Position numbers and translations under genes: made by a program. Positions 1 to 6,051 of a DNA stretch of 6,303 nucleotides are shown here, in pieces. Below the pieces are notes generated by a model. It ran no database searches and was not told where the DNA came from. It was given only the letters and a program-made list of their open reading frames with translations. Positions within the stretch are counted from its first letter, which is position 1; each line of letters opens with the position of its first letter. This DNA comes from JBDSGC01 sp046594105 (GTDB taxonomy: Bacteria; Acidobacteriota; Thermoanaerobaculia; Gp7-AA8): positions 1-6,303 of the forward strand of contig JBKJQB010000138.1 in assembly GCA_046594105.1 (NCBI GenBank), read 5' to 3'.

Positions 1-54
1 CCCTACGGCGGACAGCGTCGCCGCCACCATCACATAGGCCTCAGTGCTGCCCAC
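1..54 (-). CDS. nuoK: NADH-quinone oxidoreductase subunit K (NuoK), N-terminal fragment
   Basis: Only the first 18 codons are inside the window; the gene continues past base 1. The reading is V/M-G-S-T-E-A-Y-V-M-V-A-A-T-L-S-A-V-G, which matches the start of NuoK's first membrane helix (family pattern roughly Y-L-x-L-[SA]-A-x-L-F-x-I-G). NuoK is a small three-helix membrane subunit related to MrpC and takes part in proton translocation. The proposed GTG start is 4 nt after the nuoJ stop and places five residues ahead of the aligned Tyr, as is usual in the family. An internal ATG at 30-28 would cut into the first helix and is less likely. No clear Shine-Dalgarno is seen, so translation is probably coupled to nuoJ. 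The identification rests on a short stretch plus position after nuoJ. Confidence 0.85.
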   Translation of the reverse strand, partial: MGSTEAYVMVAATLSAVG

Positions 55-58
55 GACT

Positions 59-727
59 TCAGGCACTCATGGGCTCCTTCCCGTCGTGCTCGGTCTTCGC
101 GCGGGCCAGCATGTAATCGGGCGTGGTCTCTTCTTCCGCCGAGCTCAACTCGCGCTTTCCGATCACGATCGCGCCGACCATGGCCACCAGCAGGAAGAGG
201 GATGCAACTTCGAACGGGACGAGATAGTCCTGATAAAGGACCATACCGATCGCTTCGGAGTTGCCCACCAGCTTGCCGCGGCGCACTTTGCGGCGCTCCA
301 CGGTGCCGTCAGCATGATGGATGCGGCGATGGCGAAAAGTGTAGGTCGTGCGCAACGGGCGGTCGCTGGCGGCCCGGTCGTGGTAGACGCCTGGGCGCAC
401 CAGCGCAAACAGCAGAACGAAAACCCCGAGGCCGACGGCGAACCCACCTTTCCAGAACGCGGACAACACGCGCTCTTCAGGCAGATGCCGGACGTTGATC
501 AGCATGACCACGAACAGAAACAGGACCATGATCCCGCCGGCGTAGACCAGCACCTGCACCGCGCCGACGAATTCGGCGCCCTTCATCACGAACAGGACCG
601 CCACGCAAAGAAAGGTCAGGAGAAGGAACAACGCCGAATGCACGGGGTTGCGCATCGAGATCACCAGGATCGACGATGCCACCGCCAGCGTTCCGATGAC
701 AAAGAAGACCAGCAGCGCGGGATTCAC
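59..727 (-). CDS. nuoJ: NADH-quinone oxidoreductase subunit J (NuoJ) with long basic loop
   Basis: NuoJ (ND6 family) is a five-helix membrane subunit next to NuoA, NuoH and NuoK, at the junction between quinone chemistry and proton pumping. Helices are visible at about residues 4-23, 29-48, 54-77, 94-110 and 169-190. The conserved helix-3 region reads G-A-V-Q-V-L-V-Y-A-G-G-I-M-V-L-F-L-F, with the characteristic Tyr-Ala-Gly-Gly bulge. The motif Y-L-V-P-F-E-V-A-S at 168-176 opens the last helix. Start is GTG at 727, whose GTGA overlaps the nuoI stop by 4 nt, implying translational coupling. At 222 residues it is longer than most bacterial NuoJ (about 165-200). The extra length lies in a His/Arg-rich loop at about 113-151 and a charged C-terminal tail after residue 191. 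Assignment to the family is firm; the loop's role is unknown. Confidence 0.96.
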   Translation of the reverse strand: MNPALLVFFVIGTLAVASSILVISMRNPVHSALFLLLTFLCVAVLFVMKGAEFVGAVQVLVYAGGIMVLFLFVVMLINVRHLPEERVLSAFWKGGFAVGLGVFVLLFALVRPGVYHDRAASDRPLRTTYTFRHRRIHHADGTVERRKVRRGKLVGNSEAIGMVLYQDYLVPFEVASLFLLVAMVGAIVIGKRELSSAEEETTPDYMLARAKTEHDGKEPMSA

Positions 728-1269
728 TGGGATCCCCCGGTGATCTGCCGCGAGCCCGGCTCGACCTGAGGAACTGACTGCGCACCAGGCAGCCCGGCGA
801 ACTCCGGCCGGTGCTCCCAGTACTCCAACTCCTGCATGTTGAAGTAGAGATCGTTTCGATCGTAGGTGGCCAGTTCGTAGGTCTTGGTAGTCAGCCAGAT
901 CGACTTCGGCTTGGTGGGACAGGCCTCTTCGCAGAGCGAGCAGAACATGCAGCGCTTCACGTCGATGTCATAGCGGTCGAGGACCTTGATCTTCTTCTGC
1001 TTGCCGTCGATCTCTCGCGTCTCGTCGTGAACGTCGATGTAGATGATGTCGATGGGACAGGCCAGCGCGCAGAGCTTGCAAGCGATGCAGCGGTCGAAGG
1101 AAAACTTGAACATCCCGCGGAACCGGTTGGCCGGCTCCAGCCGCTCTTCCGGATAGCGGATGGTCACTTTCGGCTTGAACAGCGCGCGGAAGGTGGTTTT
1201 CAACCCTTCGAAGATGTCGAGGAGGAGAAACTTGTCCGCCCAGCCCGTTTTGGGATGCTCAACCAGCAT
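724..1269 (-). CDS. nuoI: NADH-quinone oxidoreductase subunit I (NuoI), 2x[4Fe-4S] ferredoxin-like
   Basis: NuoI (TYKY/Nqo9) carries clusters N6a and N6b and passes electrons to N2 on NuoB. The protein has 181 residues, a normal length. Two complete ferredoxin motifs are present: C61-x2-C64-x2-C67-x3-C71-P and C107-x2-C110-x2-C113-x3-C117-P. An amphipathic N-terminal segment at about 12-31 is followed by a basic K-P-K-V-T-I-R-Y-P stretch, as in the family, where it lies on the membrane surface. Between the motifs is a short charged insert (about 80-100) rich in Lys/Asp/Glu, commonly variable in this family. The ATG at 1269 overlaps the end of nuoH by 11 nt and is preceded by a GAAGGTG ribosome binding site inside nuoH. 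The gene overlaps nuoJ by 4 nt at its other end. Confidence 0.98.
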   Translation of the reverse strand: MLVEHPKTGWADKFLLLDIFEGLKTTFRALFKPKVTIRYPEERLEPANRFRGMFKFSFDRCIACKLCALACPIDIIYIDVHDETREIDGKQKKIKVLDRYDIDVKRCMFCSLCEEACPTKPKSIWLTTKTYELATYDRNDLYFNMQELEYWEHRPEFAGLPGAQSVPQVEPGSRQITGGSQ

Positions 1270-2449
1270 GGATCACCTTCGGCCTCGGTTTCGGCCGCAT
1301 CGTCATCATCAGGGTGAAGGCGAGGATGGCCAGTCCGGCGATGGTCAGAACGATTTCGCCGACGTTGAACCGCTCGCCCAGAAGATCAATGTTCGGACCG
1401 GCCAGAATGACGATCGCGGTGACGAAGATGTTCGCCAGCGCCATCGGGATCAGCCACTTCCATCCCAGATCCATCAGCTGATCGAAGCGGAAACGGGGGA
1501 AGGTCGCCCGGAACCAGATGTAGACCAGCATGAACGTCATGACCTTGGTCACGAAGATGGCCAGGCCGATCAATCCACCGAGCAGACCCCAGCCCTGCAG
1601 GGTCGCCGTGGTCAGGCCGTATCCGGCGAAGGCCATCGTCCAGCCGCCGAAGAACAGGCAGACCATCAGGCAGCAGTTGACCAGCATGGCCGAGTATTCG
1701 GCCAGCATGAAGAAGGCGAACTTCATCGCCGAATACTCGGTGTGATAGCCGGCCACCAACTCAGACTCCGCTTCCGGCAGGTCGAACGGCGTGCGGTTGT
1801 TCTCCGCGTTCATGGCCACAAAGAAGATGAACGCGGCGATCAGCTGCGGAAACAGATTCCACACGTGATGGGCCTGGTAGTTGATGATCTTCACCAGATC
1901 GAAGCTGCCGCACAACATCAGCACGCCCACGATCGACAGCCCGAACGGCACTTCATACGACACCATCTGCGCCGCCGAGCGGAGCCCGCCCATCAGTGAG
2001 TACTTGTTGTTGGAGGCCCAGCCGCCGAGGATGATCCCGTACACGCTGGTGGAAGTTAGCGACACGATCAGGAGCAGGCCGACGTTGATGTGCGTGACCA
2101 CGAAGGTCGGCGGCGGACCGTAGGGGATCAGGCAGAACACCAGGAACGACGGGATGATCGCCAGCATCGGCCCGAGGAAGTACGCCACCTTCTCCGCGTT
2201 GGCCGGGACGATGTCTTCCTTGAGGATGAACTTGATGGGGTCGGCGATGATCTGCCCCAGTCCGAAGGGAATCCCGAACTCACTGCCGACGCGGTTCGGT
2301 CCCAGCCGGGCCTGCATCAGGCCGAGCAGACGCCGCTCGATCCAGTTCATCGCCGCCACGATGATCTGCACGATCAGAAAGGCCACCAGGAACTTGACCA
2401 GCGGCCAGAGCAGGTAGTGCATCACCGGCTCGGGAATCATGGAGATCAT
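1259..2449 (-). CDS. nuoH: NADH-quinone oxidoreductase subunit H (NuoH)
   Basis: NuoH (ND1/Nqo8) is the membrane subunit that, with NuoB and NuoD, forms the quinone chamber. Recognisable blocks are E-R-R-L-L-G-L-M-Q-A-R-L-G-P-N-R-V-G at 38-55, the F-I-L-K-E-D-I-V-P-A-N-A loop at 74-85, the G-L-R-S-A-A-Q-M-V-S-Y-E segment at 155-166, the acidic quinone-site loop N-R-T-P-F-D-L-P-E-A-E-S-E-L at 218-231, and R-A-T-F-P-R-F-R at 314-321. At 396 residues it is longer than E. coli NuoH (325). The extra C-terminus contains another hydrophobic segment at about 366-384 and a Pro/Lys tail. Start is ATG at 2449, overlapping the nuoD stop as ATGA, with GAGGTGG just upstream. An in-frame ATG three codons later is a possible alternative. 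There is no room for nuoE, nuoF or nuoG between nuoD and this gene. Confidence 0.98.
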   Translation of the reverse strand: MISMIPEPVMHYLLWPLVKFLVAFLIVQIIVAAMNWIERRLLGLMQARLGPNRVGSEFGIPFGLGQIIADPIKFILKEDIVPANAEKVAYFLGPMLAIIPSFLVFCLIPYGPPPTFVVTHINVGLLLIVSLTSTSVYGIILGGWASNNKYSLMGGLRSAAQMVSYEVPFGLSIVGVLMLCGSFDLVKIINYQAHHVWNLFPQLIAAFIFFVAMNAENNRTPFDLPEAESELVAGYHTEYSAMKFAFFMLAEYSAMLVNCCLMVCLFFGGWTMAFAGYGLTTATLQGWGLLGGLIGLAIFVTKVMTFMLVYIWFRATFPRFRFDQLMDLGWKWLIPMALANIFVTAIVILAGPNIDLLGERFNVGEIVLTIAGLAILAFTLMMTMRPKPRPKVIHAG

Positions 2450-3561
2450 CGATCCACCTCGCCGAGCACGATATCAATCGTTCCGATCAATGCCACCAGA
2501 TCGGACACCAGATGTCCCTTGGCCAGCGCCGGCAGGGCCTGGAGGTTCACGAACGACGGCGGCCGGACGTGGCAGCGATAGGCGTTCTGGCTCTTGCCAT
2601 CGGAGACGATGTAGTACCCCAGCTCGCCCTTCGGCGACTCGATGGAGTGATAGACCTCCCCTTCCGGCGGTCGCACCACCCGCGAGATCTTGGCCTTGAT
2701 GTCTCCCTCCGGCGTCTGCTTGATCAGCGGGATGCACTGCTTGAGGATCCGGTTCGACTGGCGCATCTCCGCCATCCGCACCAGGTAGCGATCGTAGGTG
2801 TCGCCGTTAATGCCGACAGGAATGTCGAACTCCAGCTCGGGATAGCACTCATACGGCTGGGCGCGGCGGAGATCCCATTCGATGCCTGAGCCGCGCAGCG
2901 GAGGTCCGGTGATGCCCCAGTCGATGGCGTCTTCCGGCGACAGCACGCCGATGCCGATGGTTCGGCGCTTCCAGATGCGGTTGTTCGTCAGCAGCGACTC
3001 GTACTCGTCGACGGCAGGATCGAACTTGGTGCTGAATTCTTCGAGGCTTTCCAGCCAGCCGGGCGGAAGGTCGTCGGGCATGCCGCCGATGCGCATGCAG
3101 TTGAGGGTGAGCCGCGCGCCGCAATACATCTCGAACAGATCGAGCAGTTCTTCCCGCTCGCGGAAGCAGTAGAAGAATGGCGTCATGGCGCCGATGTCGA
3201 TGGCGTGCGTGGCCAGCCAGAGCAGGTGCGAGGAGATGCGCTGCAGTTCCGAAAGCATGACCCGCATCAGCTGCACGCGGCGCGGAATCAGTGCGGTGGC
3301 TCCGAGGATTTTCTCGACCGTCTCCACGAAACCGAGGTTGTTGGTGGCGGCGGCTACGTAATCCATGCGGTCCGTGTGCGGGATGCACTGCGGATAGGAC
3401 ATGTGCTCGAACAGCTTCTCCGTCCCGCGATGGAGATATCCGATGATCGGCTTGGCGTCGATGATGCGCTCGCCGTCGATCTTGAGCAGCACGCGCAACA
3501 CGCCGTGAGTGGACGGATGCTGCGGTCCGAAGTTCACCTCCATCTCGTGAACGTCAAACAT
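2446..3561 (-). CDS. nuoD: NADH-quinone oxidoreductase subunit D (NuoD, 49 kDa)
   Basis: NuoD (Nqo4) forms the quinone-reduction site together with NuoB and NuoH. The N-terminus holds G-P-Q-H-P-S-T-H-G at 12-20. His19 aligns with Thermus Nqo4 His38, and Tyr68 (in D-R-M-D-Y) aligns with quinone-binding Tyr87. Other family blocks are G-Y-L-H-R-G-T-E-K-L at 41-50, A-M-T-P-F-F-Y-C-F-R-E-R-E-E at 125-138, and G-E-L-G-Y-Y-I-V-S-D-G near 312-322, with a canonical V-D-R end. The two CxxC pairs of the homologous [NiFe] hydrogenase large subunits are missing, so this is a complex I protein, not a hydrogenase. At 371 residues it is short. Compared with Nqo4 from memory, a helix-containing stretch before G-E-V-Y (about residues 276-300) lacks roughly 20 residues. 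ATG at 3561 has a GGAGG at 3574-3570, 8 nt upstream. It is a separate gene, not a NuoCD fusion. Confidence 0.98.
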   Translation of the reverse strand: MFDVHEMEVNFGPQHPSTHGVLRVLLKIDGERIIDAKPIIGYLHRGTEKLFEHMSYPQCIPHTDRMDYVAAATNNLGFVETVEKILGATALIPRRVQLMRVMLSELQRISSHLLWLATHAIDIGAMTPFFYCFREREELLDLFEMYCGARLTLNCMRIGGMPDDLPPGWLESLEEFSTKFDPAVDEYESLLTNNRIWKRRTIGIGVLSPEDAIDWGITGPPLRGSGIEWDLRRAQPYECYPELEFDIPVGINGDTYDRYLVRMAEMRQSNRILKQCIPLIKQTPEGDIKAKISRVVRPPEGEVYHSIESPKGELGYYIVSDGKSQNAYRCHVRPPSFVNLQALPALAKGHLVSDLVALIGTIDIVLGEVDR

Positions 3562-3585
3562 GCGCGCGGCCTCCGCCTCTGGTCA

Positions 3586-4587
3586 TCACAGCATCCCCGC
3601 CTGCTTCATCAGCTGCTCGAGCATCGACTCCGTCTCCGCCTCGCCGGGAACGCAGAGTGTGATGTCTTTCGACTCGCCCTTGGCCAGCGCTTCCGCGTAG
3701 CCCTCGCAATCCCATCCGCAGGCGGTGCAGTCGGTCTGGGCCATAGCGGCGAACAACTTGTCCTTGAGCGAGCCGGCCTTGGCCAGCTCCATCCGTTCCG
3801 GAAGTGGTTTCTCCGGATCGTGCCATGGCGCATCGGCGGTGGGTTGCGCGGTTTCGGCAACCGCGCCTGCAAGTTCCGGATCGGGTGCCTGCCCGCCGGC
3901 AGCGGCACGCGCGGCGATCTCCGCCATCGGCCAGGTGCCGTACGTTTTCCATTCGCCCTTGTAGATGTTGACGTCTTTCACGTCTTTGCCCGTCGACCCC
4001 GCCTTGGGGCCGCCGCCTTCCGGGAAGACTTCCGGGTAAATGCGAGCGCCGGTATCGATTCCGCGAATCGGAAAGTCCTTGCGCAGAGGATGTCCGTTGA
4101 AACCTTCCCACATCAGGATCCGCTCGAGGTTGGGGTGCCCCTCGAAGATGATACCCAGCATGTCGAACGTCTCGCGCTCATGCCAGTTGGCCGTCTTCCA
4201 CACGGAGCTCACCGAGGGAATCGGGGTGTTCTCGTCGGTCATCACCCGCAGGCGGATGCGGACGTTCTTCTTGAACGAATAGAGAATGTAGGACACGCCG
4301 AAGCGCAGCCCGGTGTGGCCAGGATAGGTCGAGTAGTCGACCCCGGCGAGATCGACGAGATAGTTGTAGCCATCGTCCTTAAACGCTGTGGCCACGTCGC
4401 GGATCTTGTCGGTGGCCACCGTCAGCGTCAACTCGCCAATGAAGTCTTTCCCGGCGACGATGGCGTCGCCCAGACGTGAGGCGGCACCGGCGACGCGGGG
4501 ATCGCGGCGGATCTCATCGAGGGAGCGGACTGCGACCGCGGCAGGGGCGGCAGGCGGAGGCGCTGGCTGTTGAGGAGTCTCTGACAT
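3586..4587 (-). CDS. nuoC: NADH-quinone oxidoreductase subunit C (NuoC) with C-terminal Fe-S-type module
   Basis: NuoC (30 kDa/Nqo5) is a structural subunit of the quinone arm. The proposed 333-residue protein starts with a Pro/Ala-rich leader (1-20), then has the NuoC fold at about 30-180 with its signature W-H-E-R-E-T-F-D-M-L-G at 135-145 and E-G-F-N-G-H-P-L-R-K-D-F-P at 161-173. Normal NuoC ends soon after. Here a linker (about 178-253) leads to an added module with P-W-H-D at 254-257, E-R-M-E-L-A at 264-269, and cysteines C287-x2-C290-x3-C294-x17-C312. That pattern resembles the four-cysteine Fe-S domain seen in RnfB and some sulfite reductase flavoproteins (PF04060-like, from memory). 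The same module ends NuoB. Start choice: ATG at 4587 lacks a good ribosome binding site. An in-frame TTG at 4641 has GAAGGAG 12 nt upstream and would add 18 residues, but that stretch is occupied by a stem-loop and looks non-coding. Confidence 0.96.
   Translation of the reverse strand: MSETPQQPAPPPAAPAAVAVRSLDEIRRDPRVAGAASRLGDAIVAGKDFIGELTLTVATDKIRDVATAFKDDGYNYLVDLAGVDYSTYPGHTGLRFGVSYILYSFKKNVRIRLRVMTDENTPIPSVSSVWKTANWHERETFDMLGIIFEGHPNLERILMWEGFNGHPLRKDFPIRGIDTGARIYPEVFPEGGGPKAGSTGKDVKDVNIYKGEWKTYGTWPMAEIAARAAAGGQAPDPELAGAVAETAQPTADAPWHDPEKPLPERMELAKAGSLKDKLFAAMAQTDCTACGWDCEGYAEALAKGESKDITLCVPGEAETESMLEQLMKQAGML
3595..3828 (-). repeat. Fe-S-type module, copy 2 (end of NuoC)
   Basis: This part of nuoC encodes residues 254-331, the copy of the module shared with NuoB. 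Over the 54 residues beginning L-F-A-A-M-A-Q-T-D-C, 40 are identical between the two copies, including all four cysteines and the G-W-D-C-E-G-Y and P-G-E blocks. The DNA copies are clearly diverged at many positions, so this is an old duplication, not a recent one or an assembly error. Confidence 0.9.
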
Positions 4588-4598
4588 GTCGAGGTTCG

Positions 4599-4637
4599 CC
4601 GATGCCCATCTGCGCGAGGCCGCGCGATGAACATCGG
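4599..4637 (-). other. 17-bp stem-loop in the nuoB-nuoC gap
   Basis: On the minus-strand transcript, 4637-4621 pairs with 4616-4599 around a 4-nt loop (GCCT, 4620-4617). From the outside in there are six pairs (CCGATG with CATCGG), two U-G pairs, four pairs (CATC with GATG), then five (GCGCG with CGCGC), with one bulged A at 4611. That gives 15 Watson-Crick and 2 wobble pairs. No U-tract follows, so it is not an intrinsic terminator. It sits 11 nt before the proposed nuoC ATG. It could stabilise or set a processing point in the mRNA, or tune nuoC translation. The fold is directly visible; any role is inferred. Confidence 0.7.
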
Positions 4638-4648
4638 ACAACCGCGAG

Positions 4649-5674
4649 CTACACTCCTTCGATCTCCTTTCCTGCTTCCGTCATCAGCTTGACCAGCATG
4701 TCCTCGGTCTCCGTCTCGCCCGGGGTGCAGAGCGAAACATCCTTGGTCTCTCCGGAATCGAGCGCCTTCGCGTAGCCCTCGCAGTCCCACCCACACGCGC
4801 CGCAATCGGTCTGGGCCATCGCGGCGAAGAGCATGGTTTCGAGCTTGCCGCCCATTTCCTGGGCGATTTTCATCCGCTCATCGAGCATGAGCTTCTCGTC
4901 GTGAAAGGGCACGGCCGGCGAAGCACCGTCCTGAGAGTCGCCGGGGATGACCTCCGGCGCCGCCGCTGCCTGAATCTCCTGCTGGGTGGCGCCGGCAGCC
5001 GCCGGCGCGGGAGCCTTCGCGGCGGCGGTTTTGGGTGCCGCCCTCGGCTTGTCTTCGGCCGGCCCGCGCTTCACGCCGGAGATCGGCGCCGGCTTGAGCT
5101 GCGCCTTCGCCTGCTCCGCACGCAGGGCCGGGCCTTCATGGGTGGGACGAAGCGAATCGCGAACCGCCGATCGCGCAAAGTCGTAGGTCTCTCCGCCCTT
5201 GCGGATGACGTGCATCTTGTCGATCTTTTTCTGTAGCTCCATCAACCCCCAGATCAGTGCTTCCGGGCGCGGCGGGCATCCGGGGACATACACGTCGACG
5301 GGAATCAGCCGGTCCACTCCCTGGGTGACCGCGTAGGTGTCGTACGGTCCGCCGCAGGTCGCGCAGGAGCCCATGGCGATGACCCACTTCGGATCGGGCA
5401 TCTGGTCCCACAGTCGACGGACGATCGGGGCCATCTTCTCGGTGACCGTTCCCGAAACGATCATCAGATCCGCCTGGCGCGGCGTGGCCCGGAAGACCTC
5501 CGCACCGAAACGGGCCATGTCATGACGCGGATCCAGAACCGCCATCATCTCGATGGCGCAACAGGCCAGACCGAACTGCATGGGCCACAAAGACGATTTG
5601 CGCGCCCAGTTGAAGAACTTGTCGACGGTAGTGGTGAGGACGTTCGGATCGAAGCGGTTCTCGATCAGACCCAT
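4649..5674 (-). CDS. nuoB: NADH-quinone oxidoreductase subunit B (NuoB) with C-terminal Fe-S-type module
   Basis: NuoB (PSST/Nqo6) holds cluster N2, the last Fe-S centre before quinone. Residues 1-170 are a standard NuoB: G-L-A-C-C-A-I-E-M-M gives the tandem ligands C38 and C39, G-S-C at 102-104 gives C104, and P-G-C-P-P-R-P-E gives C133. Normal bacterial NuoB is roughly 160-220 residues; this one is 341. After residue 186 comes a linker rich in Ala, Pro and Lys (to about 255), then the same module as in NuoC: P-F-H-D at 256-259, E-R-M-K-I-A at 266-271, and C291-x2-C294-x3-C298-x17-C316. This probably binds a [4Fe-4S] cluster; homology to RnfB-type Fe-S domains is a judgement from the motif. 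ATG at 5674 overlaps nuoA by 10 nt, with AGAGGAAGG 7 nt upstream. The open frame continues upstream to 6205 but that part is antisense-like noise within nuoA. Confidence 0.97.
   Translation of the reverse strand: MGLIENRFDPNVLTTTVDKFFNWARKSSLWPMQFGLACCAIEMMAVLDPRHDMARFGAEVFRATPRQADLMIVSGTVTEKMAPIVRRLWDQMPDPKWVIAMGSCATCGGPYDTYAVTQGVDRLIPVDVYVPGCPPRPEALIWGLMELQKKIDKMHVIRKGGETYDFARSAVRDSLRPTHEGPALRAEQAKAQLKPAPISGVKRGPAEDKPRAAPKTAAAKAPAPAAAGATQQEIQAAAAPEVIPGDSQDGASPAVPFHDEKLMLDERMKIAQEMGGKLETMLFAAMAQTDCGACGWDCEGYAKALDSGETKDVSLCTPGETETEDMLVKLMTEAGKEIEGV
4670..4909 (-). repeat. Fe-S-type module, copy 1 (end of NuoB)
   Basis: This part of nuoB encodes residues 256-335: a lead-in (P-F-H-D, then L-D-E-R-M), a short helix ending in L-F-A-A-M-A-Q-T-D-C, the cysteines C291, C294, C298 and C316, and an acidic tail with P-G-E-T-E-T-E. 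It is the partner of the module at the end of NuoC, and the lead-in is conserved as well as the cysteine core. Confidence 0.9.
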
Positions 5675-6024
5675 GTAAGAACCTTCCTCTTCCAGGCGTA
5701 GAAATACCCGACGAGGAGGATCGCCAGGAACACGGCCATCTCCACAAAGCCGAACCACCCGAGCTGCTTGAATCGAATGGCCCAGGGGAACAGGAACACG
5801 GTCTCCACGTCGAAGATGATGAAGAGAACGGCGATCAGAAAGTAGCGAACGGAAAAACGGTGATCGAAGGCCATGGAGGTGGCAGGCACGCCGCACTCGT
5901 ACGGTTCGAGCTTGACCTTGTTGGGGCGCGAGGCGCGAACCAGTGGCGCGATCACGAACAGAGTCAAAACAGGAAGCGAAATTACGATGAGGGCAGCGAC
6001 GAGCAGCACTGAGTAATTCGCCAT
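5665..6024 (-). CDS. nuoA: NADH-quinone oxidoreductase subunit A (NuoA)
   Basis: NuoA (ND3/Nqo7) is a three-helix membrane subunit packed against NuoH and NuoJ near the quinone cavity. The 119-residue protein has helices at about 5-28, 60-80 and 90-110. The long loop after helix 1 carries E-P-Y-E-C-G at 40-45, whose Cys44 corresponds to the conserved loop cysteine of ND3. Helix 2 contains the family's buried acids in F-D-V-E (Asp72, Glu74). Length and motifs are typical. ATG at 6024 is the first gene of the operon, about 20 nt after the predicted transcription start. No strong Shine-Dalgarno is visible in that short leader. The end overlaps nuoB by 10 nt. Confidence 0.98.
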   Translation of the reverse strand: MANYSVLLVAALIVISLPVLTLFVIAPLVRASRPNKVKLEPYECGVPATSMAFDHRFSVRYFLIAVLFIIFDVETVFLFPWAIRFKQLGWFGFVEMAVFLAILLVGYFYAWKRKVLTWV

Positions 6025-6051
6025 ATTTTTGCGCTGTGAAGAACCGGCCGT

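Noticed and set aside
44..769. A 241-residue plus-strand open frame
   Set aside because: It is the mirror of nuoJ, rich in His, Gln and Asp, with no ribosome binding site or domain.
1160..1999. A 279-residue plus-strand open frame
   Set aside because: It is antisense to nuoH and nuoI with low-complexity Gln/His/Arg/Asp composition, a typical shadow frame.
2446..3561. Possibility that the cluster is a group 4 [NiFe] hydrogenase
   Set aside because: The large-subunit-like protein lacks both CxxC nickel-binding pairs and ends in the complex I V-D-R, and NuoA, J and K are present.
3205..4479. A 424-residue open frame on the plus strand
   Set aside because: It is antisense to nuoC and nuoD, which have unmistakable family motifs. 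High GC removes stops from the opposite strand, and the translation is His/Arg-rich without any recognisable domain.
3595..4909. Possibility that the repeated module is an assembly duplication
   Set aside because: The two copies differ at many DNA positions and in 14 of 54 core residues, and each is in frame with its own distinct linker.
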